Assembly (NCBI RefSeq): GCF_006442815.1
Contig: NZ_VFVL01000002.1
Span: 248,001 to 312,000 of the forward strand
Direction of reading: 5' to 3'
DNA length: 64,000 nucleotides
From: Mesorhizobium sp. B2-4-3
GTDB taxonomy: Bacteria > Pseudomonadota > Alphaproteobacteria > Rhizobiales > Rhizobiaceae
The notes under the pieces are model-generated. The model saw only the letters and a list, made by a program, of their open reading frames with translations, made no database searches and was not told the DNA's origin. Shown here one piece after another: positions 16,166 to 24,997 of the stretch (positions within the stretch are counted from its first letter, which is position 1; the number at the start of each line of letters is the position of its first letter). The translations under genes were made by a program, and so were the position numbers.

Positions 16166-17977
16166 TCAGAACTTCAACTGCTGCATGGCCATCATCAGAT
16201 CGGTGGAGATGCCGACACTGGTCGGCTGCGCAAAGAGCACGCTGACCGATGACACGGCCGTCGAGGTCGGATGGTCGATCTCGTACATGCTGGTGAAGCG
16301 GGTCAGGAATTTGCCGAGCTTCTCGGGGTCGGTGAAGTCCGAGATGTCTAGCTTCTGCTCGAAGAGCTGCGCCTGCTTGTCGATGTCGGCGGTGGCGAAG
16401 GAATCGGGCAGGCCGAGCGCGCTGCGGACCACGCTGGCTAAAGCGGTGTCGGCGAGCACGTCGTACCAGCTGGCGATGTCCGGTGCCTTGCGCTGGAAAT
16501 AAAGCGCCAGCCGCACGCCTTCATTGGTCTTGCCGGCATCCTCCTCCAGTGTCTGGCGCATGTACATGTCGACAGTCGGCTGCTGCGCCGGGTTGGTGGT
16601 GGTCGCATTTTCGCCGTACTGCTCGAAGTTGAAGGCGGTGGCGAGCCCGGCATAGGCCTTGTTGGTCATCTTGTTGGCGACGCTGTCGGGGTCGCGAACG
16701 CCGCCGGCAAGGACGCTGCGGATGAGGTCCTTACTCTCCGTGGCCGGATCGAGCCCATAAGCCGAGAGCGCATAGTTGTACAATCGGCTGTTGGCCATCA
16801 GATCGTCGATGGATTTCACGTTCGTGACATTGGCAAGGTAGTACGCGGTCTCTGACGCGATGTAGCCCGCATTCGGCGGGATCAGGCCAAGCGCCGACTC
16901 CGTCGTATAGATCTTCGGCGTGTCTTTCAGCACCACATCGCGCGACGTCGTCTGATCGCCATATTGGCCAAAGTCGAAAGCCGTGACGAAGTTGGCGTAG
17001 CGTTTGTCCGTCAGCTGGTTTGCAGGGCTGTCAGGATCGCTGACGCCGCCCTCGAGCATCGTGCGGATCTGCCGCGATGTTTCGGTCGACGCATCCAGTC
17101 CGTAGGAAGCCATGGCGAAGGTCAGCAGACGCTTGTCGGCCATGAGGTCGTCGATCGACTTCACCTTGGAGATGTTTGCCGCGTAATAATCGGCCTCGCT
17201 CTTGATGTATTGCGCGCTCGGCTCGACCAGTTTCAATCCGGTTCCAGCCACGTAGCCTGCCGGAACTGCCTGCTGGACCTGATCGCGGGTGGTCGTCTGG
17301 TCGCCGTACTGGGCAAAGTCGAAAGCGGCGACGAAATTGGCGTAGCTCTTGTCGGTCAGCTTGTTGGCGGGGCTGTTGGGATCGCTGACGCCACCTTCCA
17401 GCATCGCCCTGACGGTTGCTGCCGGTTCGGTTTCAGCGTCCAGCCCAAATGCGGCCATCGCGTATGTCAGCAGGCGGCTGTCGCCCATCAGATCGTCGAT
17501 CGACTTCACCTTGGAGATGTTGGTGGCGTAGTAGGCGGTCTCGCTCTGGTAGTAAGCGAGCCCGGTCTGCGAGGCGCCGATCTGGACTTGCAGCGCATAG
17601 TTCTTGGTCACCAACTGCTGCGCCTTGTTGTAAACCGTCGTATCGGCGCCGTTGGCGGCGAAATTGAAGGCGCTGACGAACTGGGCGTAGCGCTTGTCGG
17701 TCAGCTTGTTGGCGAAGCTGTCGGGATCGGACACGCCTTCCTTGAGCGCCTTGACCATGAAGGCCTTGGCATAGTCCATGTCCTCCAGCCCGTAGGCCTT
17801 CATGGCATATTTGAACAGGCGGTCGTTGTTGACGAAATCGTCGATCGATTTCACGTTGGTGATGTTGTCCAGATAATATTGGGTATCGCGATCGACCGTC
17901 GGCTGCTGCTCGATGCGGGCAATGGACTTGGTGATATCTTTGACGATCAACTGGTAGCTGGTGTAGGTATTGAGCAA
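16166..17977 (-). CDS. DUF1217-type flagellar-locus protein with four tandem repeats
   Basis: 603 residues made mostly of four repeats of about 100 residues. Each starts YY(L/A)xN(I/V)(T/S)xVKSIDD, contains LxxYAMxAYGLD and GGVSDPDSPANKLTDK, and ends in an FDFxQYG segment followed by Thr-rich sequence. A different C-terminal part of about 110 residues contains LALYFQRKAPDIASWYDVLA. This matches my memory of DUF1217 proteins next to flgF in rhizobia, whose function is not established. It has no signal peptide or membrane segment, so if exported it would use the flagellar route. It is first in the operon that continues with flgF and is divergent from motA. Confidence 0.8.
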   Translation of the reverse strand: MLNTYTSYQLIVKDITKSIARIEQQPTVDRDTQYYLDNITNVKSIDDFVNNDRLFKYAMKAYGLEDMDYAKAFMVKALKEGVSDPDSFANKLTDKRYAQFVSAFNFAANGADTTVYNKAQQLVTKNYALQVQIGASQTGLAYYQSETAYYATNISKVKSIDDLMGDSRLLTYAMAAFGLDAETEPAATVRAMLEGGVSDPNSPANKLTDKSYANFVAAFDFAQYGDQTTTRDQVQQAVPAGYVAGTGLKLVEPSAQYIKSEADYYAANISKVKSIDDLMADKRLLTFAMASYGLDASTETSRQIRTMLEGGVSDPDSPANQLTDKRYANFVTAFDFGQYGDQTTSRDVVLKDTPKIYTTESALGLIPPNAGYIASETAYYLANVTNVKSIDDLMANSRLYNYALSAYGLDPATESKDLIRSVLAGGVRDPDSVANKMTNKAYAGLATAFNFEQYGENATTTNPAQQPTVDMYMRQTLEEDAGKTNEGVRLALYFQRKAPDIASWYDVLADTALASVVRSALGLPDSFATADIDKQAQLFEQKLDISDFTDPEKLGKFLTRFTSMYEIDHPTSTAVSSVSVLFAQPTSVGISTDLMMAMQQLKF

Positions 17978-18125
17978 AGGACATGCCTCCGGCCGAAGCT
18001 ATCGCAGCACAATAGCGTCACTTCCTTGCGCGAAGCTGAATCGCGTTCGCTGCCTTCGATTCAAGCCTCACACAAGGCACGGGGACTATCCCTGATCCAC
18101 GACGTGATATGCGGAAGGACCTGTC
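17978..18125. promoter_or_regulatory. Divergent promoter region between DUF1217/flgF operon and motA operon
   Basis: 148 bp without a gene, between the minus-strand rod/ring operon and the plus-strand motor/switch operon. Both operons must start here or nearby. I see GGAAGGA before the motA GTG but no promoter element I can name with confidence. Confidence 0.5.
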
Positions 18126-19001
18126 GTGGGCATTCTGATCGGACTTGTGGTGACGCTCGGCTGCGTCCTCGGCGGCTTCATGGCCATGGGCGGGCATCTG
18201 CATGTGCTGCTGCAGCCATGGGAAGCGGTGGTCATCTGCGGCGCTGCGCTCGGCACCTTCCTCGTCGCCAATCCGATGAAGACGGTCAAGGATACCGGCA
18301 AGGGTATTCTCGAAGCCTTCAAGCAGGCGGTGCCGAAGGAGCGCGACTACCTCGAGACGCTGGGCGTCCTGCACAGCCTGATGCGCGAGCTGCGCTCGAA
18401 GTCGCGCAGCGAAGTCGAGGCGCATATCGACAATCCGGAGGAGTCGGCCATCTTCCAGGCCTTTCCGACCGTGCTGAAGAACCACGACCTGACACACTTC
18501 ATCTGCGACTATTGCCGCATCATCATCATCGGCAATGCCCGCTCGCATGAGATCGAAGCGCTGATGGACGAAGAGATCCAGACGATCCGCACCGACAAGC
18601 TGAAGGCCTATCACGCGATGGTCGCGGTCGGCGACGGCCTGCCGGCGCTGGGCATCGTGGCGGCCGTGCTCGGCGTGGTGAAGGCGATGGGCGCGCTGGA
18701 CCAGTCGCCGGAAATCCTCGGCGGCCTGATCGGCGCGGCACTCGTCGGAACCTTCCTCGGCATCTTCCTGTCCTATGCCGTGGTGGGTCCGGTGGCCACC
18801 AAGATCAAGACGGTGCGCGAAAAGAAGAACCGCCTCTACATCATCGTCAAGCAGACGCTGCTTGCGTATATGAACGGCGCCTTGCCGCAGGTGGCGATCG
18901 AATTCGGTCGCAAGACCATCTCTTCCTACGAGCGTCCGACGATCGATGCCGTCGAGCAGAGCACCATGAACGCCGGCTCCGCCGAGAAGAAGGCGGCCTG
19001 A
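18126..19001 (+). CDS. motA: Flagellar motor stator protein MotA
   Basis: Proton-channel stator subunit. 291 residues, the family size, with four membrane segments: two at the N-terminus (residues 1-50, [20 protein letters not shown]) and two later ([40 protein letters not shown]). The large cytoplasmic loop carries charged residues ([20 protein letters not shown]) expected to contact FliG. The start is a GTG with GGAAGGA upstream. It leads the motA-fliM-fliN-fliG-flhB operon while its partner motB is about 16 kb away. Confidence 0.97.
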   Translation: MGILIGLVVTLGCVLGGFMAMGGHLHVLLQPWEAVVICGAALGTFLVANPMKTVKDTGKGILEAFKQAVPKERDYLETLGVLHSLMRELRSKSRSEVEAHIDNPEESAIFQAFPTVLKNHDLTHFICDYCRIIIIGNARSHEIEALMDEEIQTIRTDKLKAYHAMVAVGDGLPALGIVAAVLGVVKAMGALDQSPEILGGLIGAALVGTFLGIFLSYAVVGPVATKIKTVREKKNRLYIIVKQTLLAYMNGALPQVAIEFGRKTISSYERPTIDAVEQSTMNAGSAEKKAA

Positions 19002-19035
19002 GCATGCAGCATCCCAGACAAGGCCGCCTGCCGTC

Positions 19036-19974
19036 ATGACAAGTCCGGGCAGTCCTTCGCAAACCCGGGAGTTGATCATCGAGCGGCTCGTCGGCGACAG
19101 CGGCGAGGCGGCGCAGGTGATCGGCGTCGGCCGCGGCATGGCCGAGCGGGCGCTGCCGGTGTTGCAGAAGGCGCTTGCGGGCGAGCTCGGCGCGCCGGTG
19201 GCCGTCGACCTGCAAGCGGTGGAGGTCGGCCGCGTTCCCGAGGCGCGTTCGCGCGCCGGCGATGCCTTTGCGCTGACCGTCGTTGCCTCGCCGGCCTCGG
19301 CCGACGCCATGACGCTGGTGATGGATGCGCAAGCGGTCGCCGTCATGGTGAGCGCGCTGTTCGGCGGCGATCCCGACCAGCCGGTGGCGCCGATCGAGCG
19401 CGACCTGTCGCAGATCGAGGCCGATGTCGCTACCAGCGTGTTCCAGGAGGTCGCGGCGGCGCTCAACGGTTCCGGCAAACGTTCGCTCGACCTGCGCCTG
19501 CCGGTGCCGAAAGCAATGTCGGGCAACGATGCGAGGCGGCGCGTGCTGCGCGACGGCGCCGCCGTGCGCATCGTCTATGGCCTGTCGATACCGTCCGACA
19601 GCGGCACGCTCACGGTGACGATCCCGCAGCGCCTGCTGCTTTCCTCGCGCAGCGGCGACGTCGCCACGGGCGAGAACGGCGAGACCACGGAATTCGACTG
19701 GCGGGCCCGCTTCTCCGAAGAGGTGATGCGCTCGACCGTCCGGCTCGAGGCGACGATGCCGCTCGCCCGGCTGACGCTCGGCGACCTCGCCGCGTTCGAA
19801 CCCGGCCAGGTGATCGAATTCGAGGAGAACGCGCAGCTCAACGCCAGGCTCAGCGCCCGCGACAAGACACTGTTTGTCTGCGAGTTCGGCAAGCTGGGGC
19901 AGAACTACACCGTCCGCATCAGCCATCCGCATGATGCCGGGCAGGATTTCATCGACGGACTGATGCCGGGCTGA
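19036..19974 (+). CDS. fliM: Flagellar switch protein FliM
   Basis: C-ring switch protein. 312 residues. The middle CheC-like domain (MTLVMDAQAVAVMVSALFGG, EADVATSVFQEVAAALNGSG) and the C-terminal SpoA/FliN-like domain (VRLEATMPLARLTLGDLAAF, EPGQVIEFEENAQLNARLSA) are present. The N-terminus (MTSPGSPSQTRELIIERLVG) does not show the LSQxEIDALL motif by which enterobacterial FliM binds phospho-CheY. It is encoded 34 bp after motA. Confidence 0.92.
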   Translation: MTSPGSPSQTRELIIERLVGDSGEAAQVIGVGRGMAERALPVLQKALAGELGAPVAVDLQAVEVGRVPEARSRAGDAFALTVVASPASADAMTLVMDAQAVAVMVSALFGGDPDQPVAPIERDLSQIEADVATSVFQEVAAALNGSGKRSLDLRLPVPKAMSGNDARRRVLRDGAAVRIVYGLSIPSDSGTLTVTIPQRLLLSSRSGDVATGENGETTEFDWRARFSEEVMRSTVRLEATMPLARLTLGDLAAFEPGQVIEFEENAQLNARLSARDKTLFVCEFGKLGQNYTVRISHPHDAGQDFIDGLMPG

Positions 19975-20004
19975 CGCCAGGCCCGGGATTCATGGAGACG
20001 AAGC

Positions 20005-20397
20005 ATGGCAGCGACAAATGTGGAAGCCGAGGCCGAAACGGAAACCGGCCAACCAAACGAGCAGCTTGATCGCGCTATCGAAGAACTGCGCGGCGTGCTC
20101 CGTGAAGAGGAGGGCCGTCCGGACGATGCGCTTCGGTCGGGGGCCAATTCCTCGATCATCATGACCATTCCGGTCGACGTGCAGATCATCCTGGGCAGCA
20201 CCGAGATGCCCGTGTCGGAGCTGATGGCGCTGCAGAAGGGTTCCACCGTCGCGCTCAATCGCCGCATCGGCGAGCCGGTCGACGTCGTGGTCAACGGCCG
20301 CAGAATAGCGCGTGGCGAGATCACGGTGCTGGAAAGCGATCCGACGCGTTTCGGCATCCGGCTCACCGAAATCATCGCCGCGACGAAGAGCGCCTGA
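20005..20397 (+). CDS. fliN: Flagellar switch protein FliN
   Basis: C-ring protein at the base of the switch. 130 residues: an acidic Glu-rich N-terminal tail, then the SpoA domain ([58 protein letters not shown]). It has GGAGACGAAGC before the ATG. It sits between fliM and fliG, the common alphaproteobacterial order. Confidence 0.96.
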   Translation: MAATNVEAEAETETGQPNEQLDRAIEELRGVLREEEGRPDDALRSGANSSIIMTIPVDVQIILGSTEMPVSELMALQKGSTVALNRRIGEPVDVVVNGRRIARGEITVLESDPTRFGIRLTEIIAATKSA

Positions 20398-20440
20398 GAA
20401 TGGCCGGCGAGCGGACCAATCGGCAGCGAGGGCAATACGC

Positions 20441-21463
20441 ATGACGACGGCATTAGCGCTGACACGTCCGCAAAAGGCGGCAGCCATATTGGTGGCCATG
20501 GGCAAGCCCGCGGCCAGCCGTCTGCTCAAATTCTTCAAACAGGACGAGCTGAAGGCGCTGATCGAGGGTGCGCGTCTCTTACGCACCATTCCACAGGCCG
20601 ATCTGGAACGTATCGTCGCCGAGTTCGAAGCCGAGTTCACCGAGGGCGCCGGCCTGCTCGATTCAGCCGACCGGATGGATACGATCCTCAACGAATCGCT
20701 GTCGCCCGAGGAGATGAGCGCCATCATGGGCGACAAGAAGTTCGAGCCGGTCCCGGAAGGGCCGCCGCCGATATGGCCGGACCTCGAGAAGCTCGAGCCG
20801 GCGCGCCTTGGCGGCTTCCTTGCCGGAGAGCATCCGCAGACCTCGGCCATGGTGCTTTCGAAGCTCGCGCCGCAGACGGCCGCGAACGTGCTGCTCACCA
20901 TGGAAAAGCCGATGCGCAGCCAGATCATCAAACGCATGGTGACAATGGCCAACATCCCGGACGCGGCATCGCGGATCGTCGAGAACCAGCTGCGCATGAG
21001 CGTGCTGTCGCAGAAAGCGAGCCGGGACACCACTGCGGGCCAGGAGCGCGTCGCCAGCATGCTCAACGAAATGGCGAAGCCGGAACTGGACGACCTCATG
21101 CAGGATCTGGAGGACGTCGGCACGCCCGATCTCGCCGGCGTCAGGGCGCGGCTGTTCGCCTTCGACGACCTGCCGCTGCTGCCGCAGAAAGCCCGGGTTC
21201 TGCTGTTCGACGGGCTATCGACCGAGCTCGTCACGCTGGCGCTGCGGGGCGCGCCGTCGGAACTCGCCGAATCGGCGCTCTCGGCGATCGGCGCGCGCTC
21301 TCGCCGCATGATCGAATCCGAACTCGGACAAGGATCGGAAGGCATTGCGCTTGCCGACATCATGGCGGCGCGCAAGAGCATATCGGTCGCCGCCATCCGG
21401 CTGTCGCGCGAAGGGGCTTTCGATCTGCCCTCGACGCAGACCGCCACCGCCGAAGCCGCCTGA
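20441..21463 (+). CDS. fliG: Flagellar switch protein FliG
   Basis: Rotor protein that links FliF to FliM and contacts MotA. 340 residues from the ATG at 20441; an in-frame extension upstream overlaps fliN and is rejected. The N-domain starts LTRPQKAAAILVAMGKPAAS; the middle has LEPARLGGFLAGEHPQTSAM; the torque helix region is in the C-domain (LLFDGLSTELVTLALRGAPS, SRRMIESELGQGSEGIALAD), where alternating charged residues fit MotA contact. It lies 43 bp after fliN. Confidence 0.96.
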   Translation: MTTALALTRPQKAAAILVAMGKPAASRLLKFFKQDELKALIEGARLLRTIPQADLERIVAEFEAEFTEGAGLLDSADRMDTILNESLSPEEMSAIMGDKKFEPVPEGPPPIWPDLEKLEPARLGGFLAGEHPQTSAMVLSKLAPQTAANVLLTMEKPMRSQIIKRMVTMANIPDAASRIVENQLRMSVLSQKASRDTTAGQERVASMLNEMAKPELDDLMQDLEDVGTPDLAGVRARLFAFDDLPLLPQKARVLLFDGLSTELVTLALRGAPSELAESALSAIGARSRRMIESELGQGSEGIALADIMAARKSISVAAIRLSREGAFDLPSTQTATAEAA

Positions 21464-21487
21464 CGATAGCCACCCGGTCAAAGAGCC

Positions 21488-22570
21488 ATGGCTGAAGCGG
21501 TCGACAAGGATTCCAAAACAGAGGAAGCCACAGAAAAGAAGATCCGCGACACGATCGAACAGGGCAAGCTGCCCCATTCGCGTGAGACCGCGATCCTTGC
21601 GTCCTTCCTCGCCATACTGGTTTTCGCCGTCTTCTACGCCAAGGACGCGATCGTCGATCTCGGCATGTTCCTGTCGACGTTCCTGGAAAAGCCGGAAGCC
21701 TGGCCGATGGACACCGAGACCGACGTCATCTCGCTCTACAAGCAGGTCATGGTCGAGATCGGCGGCGCCGTCGTCAGCCTGCTGGTGCTGCTGACGGTTG
21801 CCGGCATCGGCGCCTCGGTGTTCCAGAATATGCCGCAAATCGTCGGCGAACGGATCAGGCCGCAGCTGTCGCGCATCTCGATCACCAAGGGCTGGAGCCG
21901 GATGTTCGGCGTGCAGGGCTGGGTCGAATTCCTGAAGTCGCTGGCCAAGCTCGGCTTCGCTATCGCGGTGTTGACCTTCACGCTCTCGGAAGATCATCGC
22001 AAGCTGCTCGCCGGGATGATCACCAATCCGGTCTCGTTCGGCCTGGTCATACGCGGCATCTTCATCGACATATTGGTGGCGATCGTCTTCGTCATGGGGC
22101 TGATCGCGGTGGTCGACATCGTCTGGTCGCGTTTCCACTGGCGGCGCGACCTGCGCATGACCAAGCAGGAAGTCAAGGACGAGCTGAAGCAGTCGGAAGG
22201 CGATCCGATCGTCAAGTCGCGGCTGCGCTCGCTGGCGCGCGACCGGGCGCGCAAGCGCATGATGACGGCCGTGCCGCGCGCGACGCTGGTGATCGCCAAC
22301 CCGACGCACTATTCGATCGCGCTGAAATATGTGCGGGAGGAAGATTCCGCGCCGATCGTGCTGGCCAAGGGGCAGGACCTGGTGGCGCTCAAGATCCGCG
22401 AGATCGCCAGGGAGAACAACATCCCGATCTTCGAGGACGTGGCGCTCGCGCGCTCCATGTACAAGCAAGTTTCGGTTGATAGCGTGATCCCGTCGCAATT
22501 CTACCAGGCGGTCGCCGAGTTGGTGCGGATCGTCTACTCGAAGAAGGCCACGCGCAAAGCAACCCAATGA
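21488..22570 (+). CDS. flhB: Flagellar export gate protein FlhB
   Basis: Inner-membrane export component that switches substrate class from rod/hook to filament. 360 residues: N-terminal KTEEATEKKIRDTIEQGKLP, four membrane segments between about residues 30 and 215, and the cytoplasmic domain with the self-cleavage motif NPTH (ATLVIANPTHYSIALKYV) near residue 273. Everything needed for autocleavage is visible. It lies 24 bp after fliG. Confidence 0.97.
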   Translation: MAEAVDKDSKTEEATEKKIRDTIEQGKLPHSRETAILASFLAILVFAVFYAKDAIVDLGMFLSTFLEKPEAWPMDTETDVISLYKQVMVEIGGAVVSLLVLLTVAGIGASVFQNMPQIVGERIRPQLSRISITKGWSRMFGVQGWVEFLKSLAKLGFAIAVLTFTLSEDHRKLLAGMITNPVSFGLVIRGIFIDILVAIVFVMGLIAVVDIVWSRFHWRRDLRMTKQEVKDELKQSEGDPIVKSRLRSLARDRARKRMMTAVPRATLVIANPTHYSIALKYVREEDSAPIVLAKGQDLVALKIREIARENNIPIFEDVALARSMYKQVSVDSVIPSQFYQAVAELVRIVYSKKATRKATQ

Positions 22571-22587
22571 ACGGACGCCGCTAATCC

Positions 22588-23025
22588 ATGGACCGGCAAC
22601 CACACGCCAATTCCCGCGAGCTGATCGTCGCCAGCGCCATCGAGCCCGTGGTGGGCGAATTGAGGCTCATCGACGTTGCCGACTATATCGCCTTCATCCG
22701 GCTCGAGCATTTCGCCTGCCTGTCGGACCTGGTGGATTCGGCGGCCGAGCTTTACTTCCGGCCGGGCACGCTGCGGCTCGGCCATGGCGGCGAGGCGCAT
22801 GTCGACTGGAGCGGCAGCCCGCGCATCGTGCTCGATCTCGAGCTGCGGCCGCGCGGCGTGACGGTCTATTTCCAGCTGACGCTGACCGAGCACGAGGCGT
22901 CCGTGGTGGTCAACTACGTGTCGTTCGAGAAGCCCGGCGAGACGCCCGAGCACAACACCGCCTTGCTCGAGGACGCGATCGAAGAGGCTCGCATCCGCAG
23001 GACCGAGCCGCTCGCATTCCCCTGA
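22588..23025 (+). CDS. Conserved protein of unknown function downstream of flhB
   Basis: 145 residues, no signal peptide or membrane segment. It begins RQPHANSRELIVASAIEPVV and contains RLIDVADYIAFIRLEHFACL and LRPRGVTVYFQLTLTEHEAS. I do not recognise a domain. It follows flhB by 17 bp and is the last gene of the plus-strand flagellar operon, so it is probably co-expressed with the switch and export genes. Coding use resembles the neighbours. Confidence 0.75.
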   Translation: MDRQPHANSRELIVASAIEPVVGELRLIDVADYIAFIRLEHFACLSDLVDSAAELYFRPGTLRLGHGGEAHVDWSGSPRIVLDLELRPRGVTVYFQLTLTEHEASVVVNYVSFEKPGETPEHNTALLEDAIEEARIRRTEPLAFP

Positions 23026-23084
23026 CGATTTGATTGCAGCCGAGCCAATCTCGCTGCAGCGTTTACAGCGCCGCGGCTGTGTAG

Positions 23085-23855
23085 CTATTCGATCAGGCCG
23101 AGCCGCAACGCCTTGGCGACCGCCTGGTTGCGGTTGACCGCGTTGAGCTTCTGCGTCGACTGGGTGAGGTACTGGTTGGCGGTATGCACCGAGAGCTTGA
23201 GGAGCTTGGCGATCTCCTCGCTGGTGTTGCCGTTGGCGGTCAGCTTCAGGCATTCAAGCTCGCGCTTGGAGATCGAGCGCGTCCTGCCGGTGTCGCCGGG
23301 GCGGATGCGGGCGACCGCCGCGAAAAGCGCGAAGGAGCGGGCATGGATCTCGCACAGCGTTTCGTCGGACAGAGCGATCTCCGAGCCCATGAAGACGACC
23401 AGCCCTAATTGGCCGCGATCGGCATGCACCGGAAAGGCGATGCCGTTGGTGCCGGGCGCCAGCGGCGCGGTCGGCTCGGTCCAGGCGAGCTGCTGAAAGG
23501 CTTGCCGCGATCCGGCGGCGCCGTCGTCGGCCCACCAGCGCGGCGTCGTCGAGATGCGGCTGTGGCGCACCATGTCCTCGCCATTGGCGCCGGAGATGAA
23601 CTTGGTCGCGACAGCGGTGCCGGGATAGTCGGAATCGAAACACGCCACGAGACGCGCGCGCTCGGGCGAGGGGCTGACGAAATAGAGGCCGAAGGCCGAG
23701 GCGTTGATATCGACGGCGATCCAGCGGCAGCGGCGCACGGCATCCGGAATGGTGACCGCGTGATGGGTCTCCGAGCCGAGCGAGAAGGCGCCGAACGGAT
23801 TGCGCTGATCGTTGAAAAGGGCCGCGGCGGCCTCTTTGACCTGTGCGTGCTTCAA
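23085..23855 (-). CDS. visR: LuxR-type flagellar master regulator VisR
   Basis: VisN and VisR form a heteromeric activator at the top of the rhizobial flagellar cascade (S. meliloti knowledge). 256 residues: an N-terminal sensing/dimerisation domain of about 185 residues and a C-terminal LuxR helix-turn-helix (SKRELECLKLTANGNTSEEI, AKLLKLSVHTANQYL). The start is a TTG overlapping the visN stop as TTGA, so translation is likely coupled. The assignment as VisR rather than another LuxR protein rests on the pair and flagellar context. Confidence 0.85.
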   Translation of the reverse strand: MKHAQVKEAAAALFNDQRNPFGAFSLGSETHHAVTIPDAVRRCRWIAVDINASAFGLYFVSPSPERARLVACFDSDYPGTAVATKFISGANGEDMVRHSRISTTPRWWADDGAAGSRQAFQQLAWTEPTAPLAPGTNGIAFPVHADRGQLGLVVFMGSEIALSDETLCEIHARSFALFAAVARIRPGDTGRTRSISKRELECLKLTANGNTSEEIAKLLKLSVHTANQYLTQSTQKLNAVNRNQAVAKALRLGLIE

Positions 23856-24562
23856 ATGATGCCGCTCCTGATCGCGGTCGCGATCGCCATCGCGCGGTTC
23901 GAGGCCGCGAACTTCTGGATGGCGTGCGTGATGTAGCTGTTGACGGTGTTCGACGAGACACCGAGGATGACGGCCACCTCATCGGTGGTCTTGCCTTCCG
24001 AAACCCAGAACAGGCATTCGCGCTCGCGGTCCGACAGCGGATCCTGCATGGACGCCGCGGCGATCAGCTGCGGAATGCTGGAAAGCGCGTAGCAGCATTT
24101 GATCTGCGCCTTCATCAGGGCGGCCAGGTCGATCTTGCCCGCCTCGGCGGCCGAGAACAGGACGAACACGCGCTGCCGGCCGACGTTGAGCCGCAACGAA
24201 TAGATCTCGGCGTGGCCGAGCACGTCGAGCAGGCGGGCTTCCTCGCCGGTCAGTAATGCGCCGGCGTCGGGCGCGTGCGCCGCCACCAGCGGCTTCGGGC
24301 GTACGCCCGGCGCCACGGTCAAGGGGCCCAGCGCCAGGTTGGCAATCAGCCTTTTGCCGATCAGCTCGATGGCATCGAAGATCCAGTTCGAGGAGACGAT
24401 GCGCGCATCGTTGCGGTCCTGGTCATGCACGATGGCGACCAGCATGTAGCTGTCGGCGCCGATATCGGCGGCAAGCTGCATGAAGAAGCTGGTGAGATCG
24501 CCGCGCGACGTCAGGCGCGAGCCTGAAGCGTCGGGTTGGAGAAGCGCGGCGGGACTGCTCAT
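23852..24562 (-). CDS. visN: LuxR-type flagellar master regulator VisN
   Basis: First gene of the visNR pair. 236 residues from the ATG at 24562, which removes a low-complexity, Arg/Gly-rich upstream extension of the open frame. The N-terminal part (LTSFFMQLAADIGADSYMLV) resembles an autoinducer-binding-like domain; the C-terminal HTH is LSDRERECLFWVSEGKTTDE, VAVILGVSSNTVNSYI. No convincing Shine-Dalgarno sequence precedes this ATG, so the start is moderately sure. Confidence 0.85.
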   Translation of the reverse strand: MSSPAALLQPDASGSRLTSRGDLTSFFMQLAADIGADSYMLVAIVHDQDRNDARIVSSNWIFDAIELIGKRLIANLALGPLTVAPGVRPKPLVAAHAPDAGALLTGEEARLLDVLGHAEIYSLRLNVGRQRVFVLFSAAEAGKIDLAALMKAQIKCCYALSSIPQLIAAASMQDPLSDRERECLFWVSEGKTTDEVAVILGVSSNTVNSYITHAIQKFAASNRAMAIATAIRSGII

Positions 24563-24943
24563 TTTCAATTCTTGGATTCTTGCCGGAATCGATCCTTGTG
24601 CCCGGTGCTGGCAAAACCAGCGGCCGGACCCGAAACGCGTCACGTTTACGAAGACACACCCACGGGCGCGAACGGCGCCAACCGCGCCGAATCCCTCTAG
24701 GGAACGCGAAACCGTCCGCGTCTGGTACCGGCCTGGCGCCGGGACTTGAGACTTTGGGTGGTCGCCGCGCCCCCCATGGACCGGCTGATTCGGGTCTAAT
24801 CTACCCGCAGATGAATCCGACATCAAACGCGATTTGACAAAATCGAATCTGATGGACTCGCTTTGCGACTCAGCAGCCGGTCTTGGCGTTACTTGGCGGT
24901 GATTTCAAAGTCGAATTGAGCCGATGATTTCGCGGCGGGGTCG
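24563..24943. other. Gene-free stretch upstream of visN
   Basis: No credible coding frame. It should contain the visN promoter. The only structure I note is a short inverted repeat CGATTT / AAATCG at 24830-24845, about 270 bp upstream of visN. GC content drops slightly toward 24800-24930. Confidence 0.5.
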
Positions 24944-24978
24944 TAAAAATACGCCCCCGGTTGCATCCGAGGGCGTAT
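24944..24978 (-). terminator. Rho-independent terminator after acetylpolyamine amidohydrolase gene
   Basis: Stem ATACGCCC / GGGCGTAT extended by CCGG/TCGG-type pairing. On the minus strand it is followed by TTTTTAC. It lies 20 bp beyond the stop at 24998. Confidence 0.88.
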
Positions 24979-24997
24979 CTCCTTGAACGGGATTGGC

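Noticed and set aside
24830..24845. Short inverted repeat CGATTT/AAATCG upstream of visN as an operator
   Set aside because: Only 6 bp per arm and far from the start; too likely by chance to call.
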